A DNA stretch of 24,291 nt from a virus: positions 1-24,291 of IMG/VR virus record IMGVR_UViG_3300048925_000427; one strand, given 5' to 3'. The stretch's first letter is position 1. Every line of letters starts with the position of its first letter. Of this stretch, positions 22,421 to 24,291 are shown one piece after another. The notes beneath the pieces are model-generated. The model was not told the DNA's origin and did not search any database. It saw nothing but the letters and a program-made list of their open reading frames with translations. Position numbers and translations under genes: made by a program.

Positions 22421-24291
22421 ATGGATGTTCAGGCTTACCGCGTAGCCGTGCGGCTGGCGCTGGATGACCAGATTACGCGCAACCTGCTTCAGGTGAGCCG
22501 TGATGCGATTGAACTGAATAAGAAGTTCGTCACCATCACCCGGAACATCAAAGCACTGACCCGTGCGGCCCGCGAGGCGACATCTGCGCTGCGGGCACTC
22601 AATCGCTCCCTCAATAATGAGTTCTCTGGTGCGTCACGCGGCGCGCGTGAGTATGCCGGTGCCATCCGCGAGATTGCTGACCAGACACAGCGCATCAACC
22701 GGGCCTCCCGTAATGTGCCACTGCTGGCGGGCAGCTACGGCGTAGCAATGACGCTGCCTGTTCTCGCTGTGGGTGCCGCGGCCGCAGGGGGCAGCGGTGG
22801 ATATGGGAACCATGGCGGAGGACCTGCGCTGCCTCCTCCTGCAGGAAACGGTCGCTGGTGGCATGGCTGGAATAACGGCGTCCCTCCTGGTGGATGGGGT
22901 GGTGGCGGGTCTGGCCACGGCGGTGGTAATGGCCGGCCACCAGGCGGAGGCGCATATTCAGACGGTATGACCAATCTGGCCACCGGCTATCTGGGCTTCA
23001 GGATGCTGAAGGGTTTTGTTGACGAAGCAGCCCGTTACCAGACCATGACTGAGAAATTCAGACAGTTCGGCATGGGTCAGGCGGCAACTGAAGAAGCACT
23101 GCATTTTGCCGAAACCACGCGGGTCCGTGGTTCATCAGCCACTGACATGCTGAAATATCTGGTGGAGGCGCAGGGGGTATTCAGCGAGTCAGGCATGAAG
23201 TCTGTGGAGGAGCAGCTGCGCGCGGCAAAACTGGCTGCCCTCGTGCTGGCGCGCATCACCTTCGCCTCACGCGGGCTGGATGAGCACCAGCGCGAAGCCA
23301 CGGTTGCGAAGCAGATGGATATGCTGCGTTTCACCGAAACCGCGGGCGGCCTGAAAAGCCCTGAGCGGTTTAATCAACTGATGGACGCTGCCTTCCGCGC
23401 AATACAGTCCTCCGGGGGCAACGTCGATTTCACCCAGTACCGCCAGTTTATGGCTAAAGCCGGCACTGCTGCGTTCGGCCTGAGCAATAAAGCCCTTTTT
23501 GCCGAGCTTGAGCCGATTATCGGCGAGCTGAAGGGCAGTTCAGCGGGTGATGCGCTGATGACCGCCTACAACCGGTTAAACGGCATTATCAAACTGCCGA
23601 ATCAGGTCGCGCATGAGCTGATGAAAATGGGCATATGGGATGCCAGCAAAATTGAGCTCAACGGCCTGGGAGGCATAAAACGCTTCCGTGGTAACCCGCT
23701 TATCAATGCTCAGCTCTTCAGCCAGTCGCCGGTTGAATACTATGAAAATGTCATCCTGCCCATCTATCGCCGTAATCATTACACAGAAGAACAGAAGCAG
23801 CGTGAGAATGCCCTGATATTTGGGCGGACCGGCGGCAAGATGTTTAACCTCATCGACAAACAGCTTGAGACCATCCATCACCATGTCGACGCCTATGGCA
23901 TCGCACGGGGACTGAATGACGCTTACGGTGCGGTCGGCGGAACCTACAACGGTAAGAAAATCGACTTCCAGAAAAAGTGGGAGAACCTGCAGCTGGTGAT
24001 GGGCAGAGATGGCGGCCTGCTGGACACGTTCACGCAGGGGCTGGATACGCTCACGCTCTCTCTGCAACAGATGGCAGAAATCGCGCACAGGCATCCGGAG
24101 ATGGCAAAGTTTGCCGGGCAGGCTGCACTGGCCGTTACAGGGCTCGCAGGTATTAGTGGCGGATTCTGGCTCATCAGACATGCGGCAGGCGCACTGCTCA
24201 AACCACTGAAGCTGGCGGGCTGGGGCATTGAACTACTGACTGGACGAAGCGCCACAACGGGTCTGACCGGTCTGGCTGCCGCGCTTACCGG
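22421..24291 (+). CDS. Tail tape measure protein, 5' part
   Basis: Sets tail length and is ejected with DNA. The frame is open to the window end (about 623 residues) with no stop. The N-terminus is a long helical, Arg/Ala-rich segment (about 15-100, including LTRAAREATSALRALNRSLN). A hydrophobic stretch (about 107-122) comes next, then an unusual Gly/Pro/Trp/His-rich stretch at about 121-178. Helical domains resembling tape measure proteins of contractile-tail prophages follow (QTMTEKFRQFGMG, then GVFSESG), and near the end the hydrophobic segment FAGQAALAVTGLAGISGGFW. The ATG has TGAGGT upstream. It should lie directly after the gp10-like gene in the ancestral order, now separated by the reverse-strand island. 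Confidence 0.88.
   Translation, partial: MDVQAYRVAVRLALDDQITRNLLQVSRDAIELNKKFVTITRNIKALTRAAREATSALRALNRSLNNEFSGASRGAREYAGAIREIADQTQRINRASRNVPLLAGSYGVAMTLPVLAVGAAAAGGSGGYGNHGGGPALPPPAGNGRWWHGWNNGVPPGGWGGGGSGHGGGNGRPPGGGAYSDGMTNLATGYLGFRMLKGFVDEAARYQTMTEKFRQFGMGQAATEEALHFAETTRVRGSSATDMLKYLVEAQGVFSESGMKSVEEQLRAAKLAALVLARITFASRGLDEHQREATVAKQMDMLRFTETAGGLKSPERFNQLMDAAFRAIQSSGGNVDFTQYRQFMAKAGTAAFGLSNKALFAELEPIIGELKGSSAGDALMTAYNRLNGIIKLPNQVAHELMKMGIWDASKIELNGLGGIKRFRGNPLINAQLFSQSPVEYYENVILPIYRRNHYTEEQKQRENALIFGRTGGKMFNLIDKQLETIHHHVDAYGIARGLNDAYGAVGGTYNGKKIDFQKKWENLQLVMGRDGGLLDTFTQGLDTLTLSLQQMAEIAHRHPEMAKFAGQAALAVTGLAGISGGFWLIRHAAGALLKPLKLAGWGIELLTGRSATTGLTGLAAALT

Noticed and set aside
1-24291. tRNA genes, CRISPR arrays, insertion-sequence transposases and att sites
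   Set aside because: None was seen: no cloverleaf-like sequences ending in tRNA motifs, no regularly spaced repeats and no transposase motifs.

Overview
The window looks like an enterobacterial genome segment (order Enterobacterales; species not resolvable) carrying most of the late half of a temperate, contractile-tailed phage. The evidence is a CvaB/MchF-type microcin exporter at the left edge, a phage-82-type Q antiterminator, a lambda-like late promoter, and a phage-21-type lysis cassette. The right edge cuts the tape measure gene, so the phage continues beyond the window.

Left flank (1-5068). The 3' end of a bacteriocin-exporting ABC transporter is followed by a mostly gene-poor, accessory-looking stretch. 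It holds a P63C-domain protein with an inverted repeat upstream, a 43-residue basic small protein with a strong terminator, tandem GTCCGC hairpins, a small minus-strand ORF and a DUF4136-like lipoprotein. A 30-bp palindrome lies in the long non-coding stretch before the next gene. No integrase, repressor or replication module is visible between this flank and the late genes.

Phage control and lysis (5069-8245). A LuxR-type regulator with a degenerate receiver and a small helix-turn-helix protein precede Q. Downstream of Q comes a pR'-like late promoter with a sigma-pause-like element and an intrinsic terminator that Q must read through. Lysis uses a phage-21-like pinholin, a signal-anchor-release endolysin and overlapping Rz/Rz1 spanins. 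A reverse-strand SIR2-like (DUF4917) gene, probably a defence or other cargo gene, sits between lysis and packaging.

Morphogenesis (9419-19908). The order is small and large terminase, DUF4055-type portal, scaffold-like protein, P22-like coat protein, three connector or tail-completion genes, contractile sheath, tail tube, tail assembly chaperone with a -1 frameshift signal (A AAA AAC), and a gp10-like neck or tail-completion protein. A P22-type head is therefore combined with a contractile tail.

Reverse-strand island (20071-22345). Four minus-strand genes interrupt the tail operon just before the tape measure gene. The largest encodes a 434-residue protein that reads as a divergent proteasome-beta/HslV-like Ntn hydrolase: Thr directly after Met, Asp at mature position 17, a nearby Lys, and a C-terminal GG-x-IDVAII-type strand. 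It is followed by a 52-residue charged protein and a minus-strand terminator. This cassette is the most unusual system in the window. The tape measure protein then starts at 22421 and carries an odd Gly/Pro/Trp-rich insertion.
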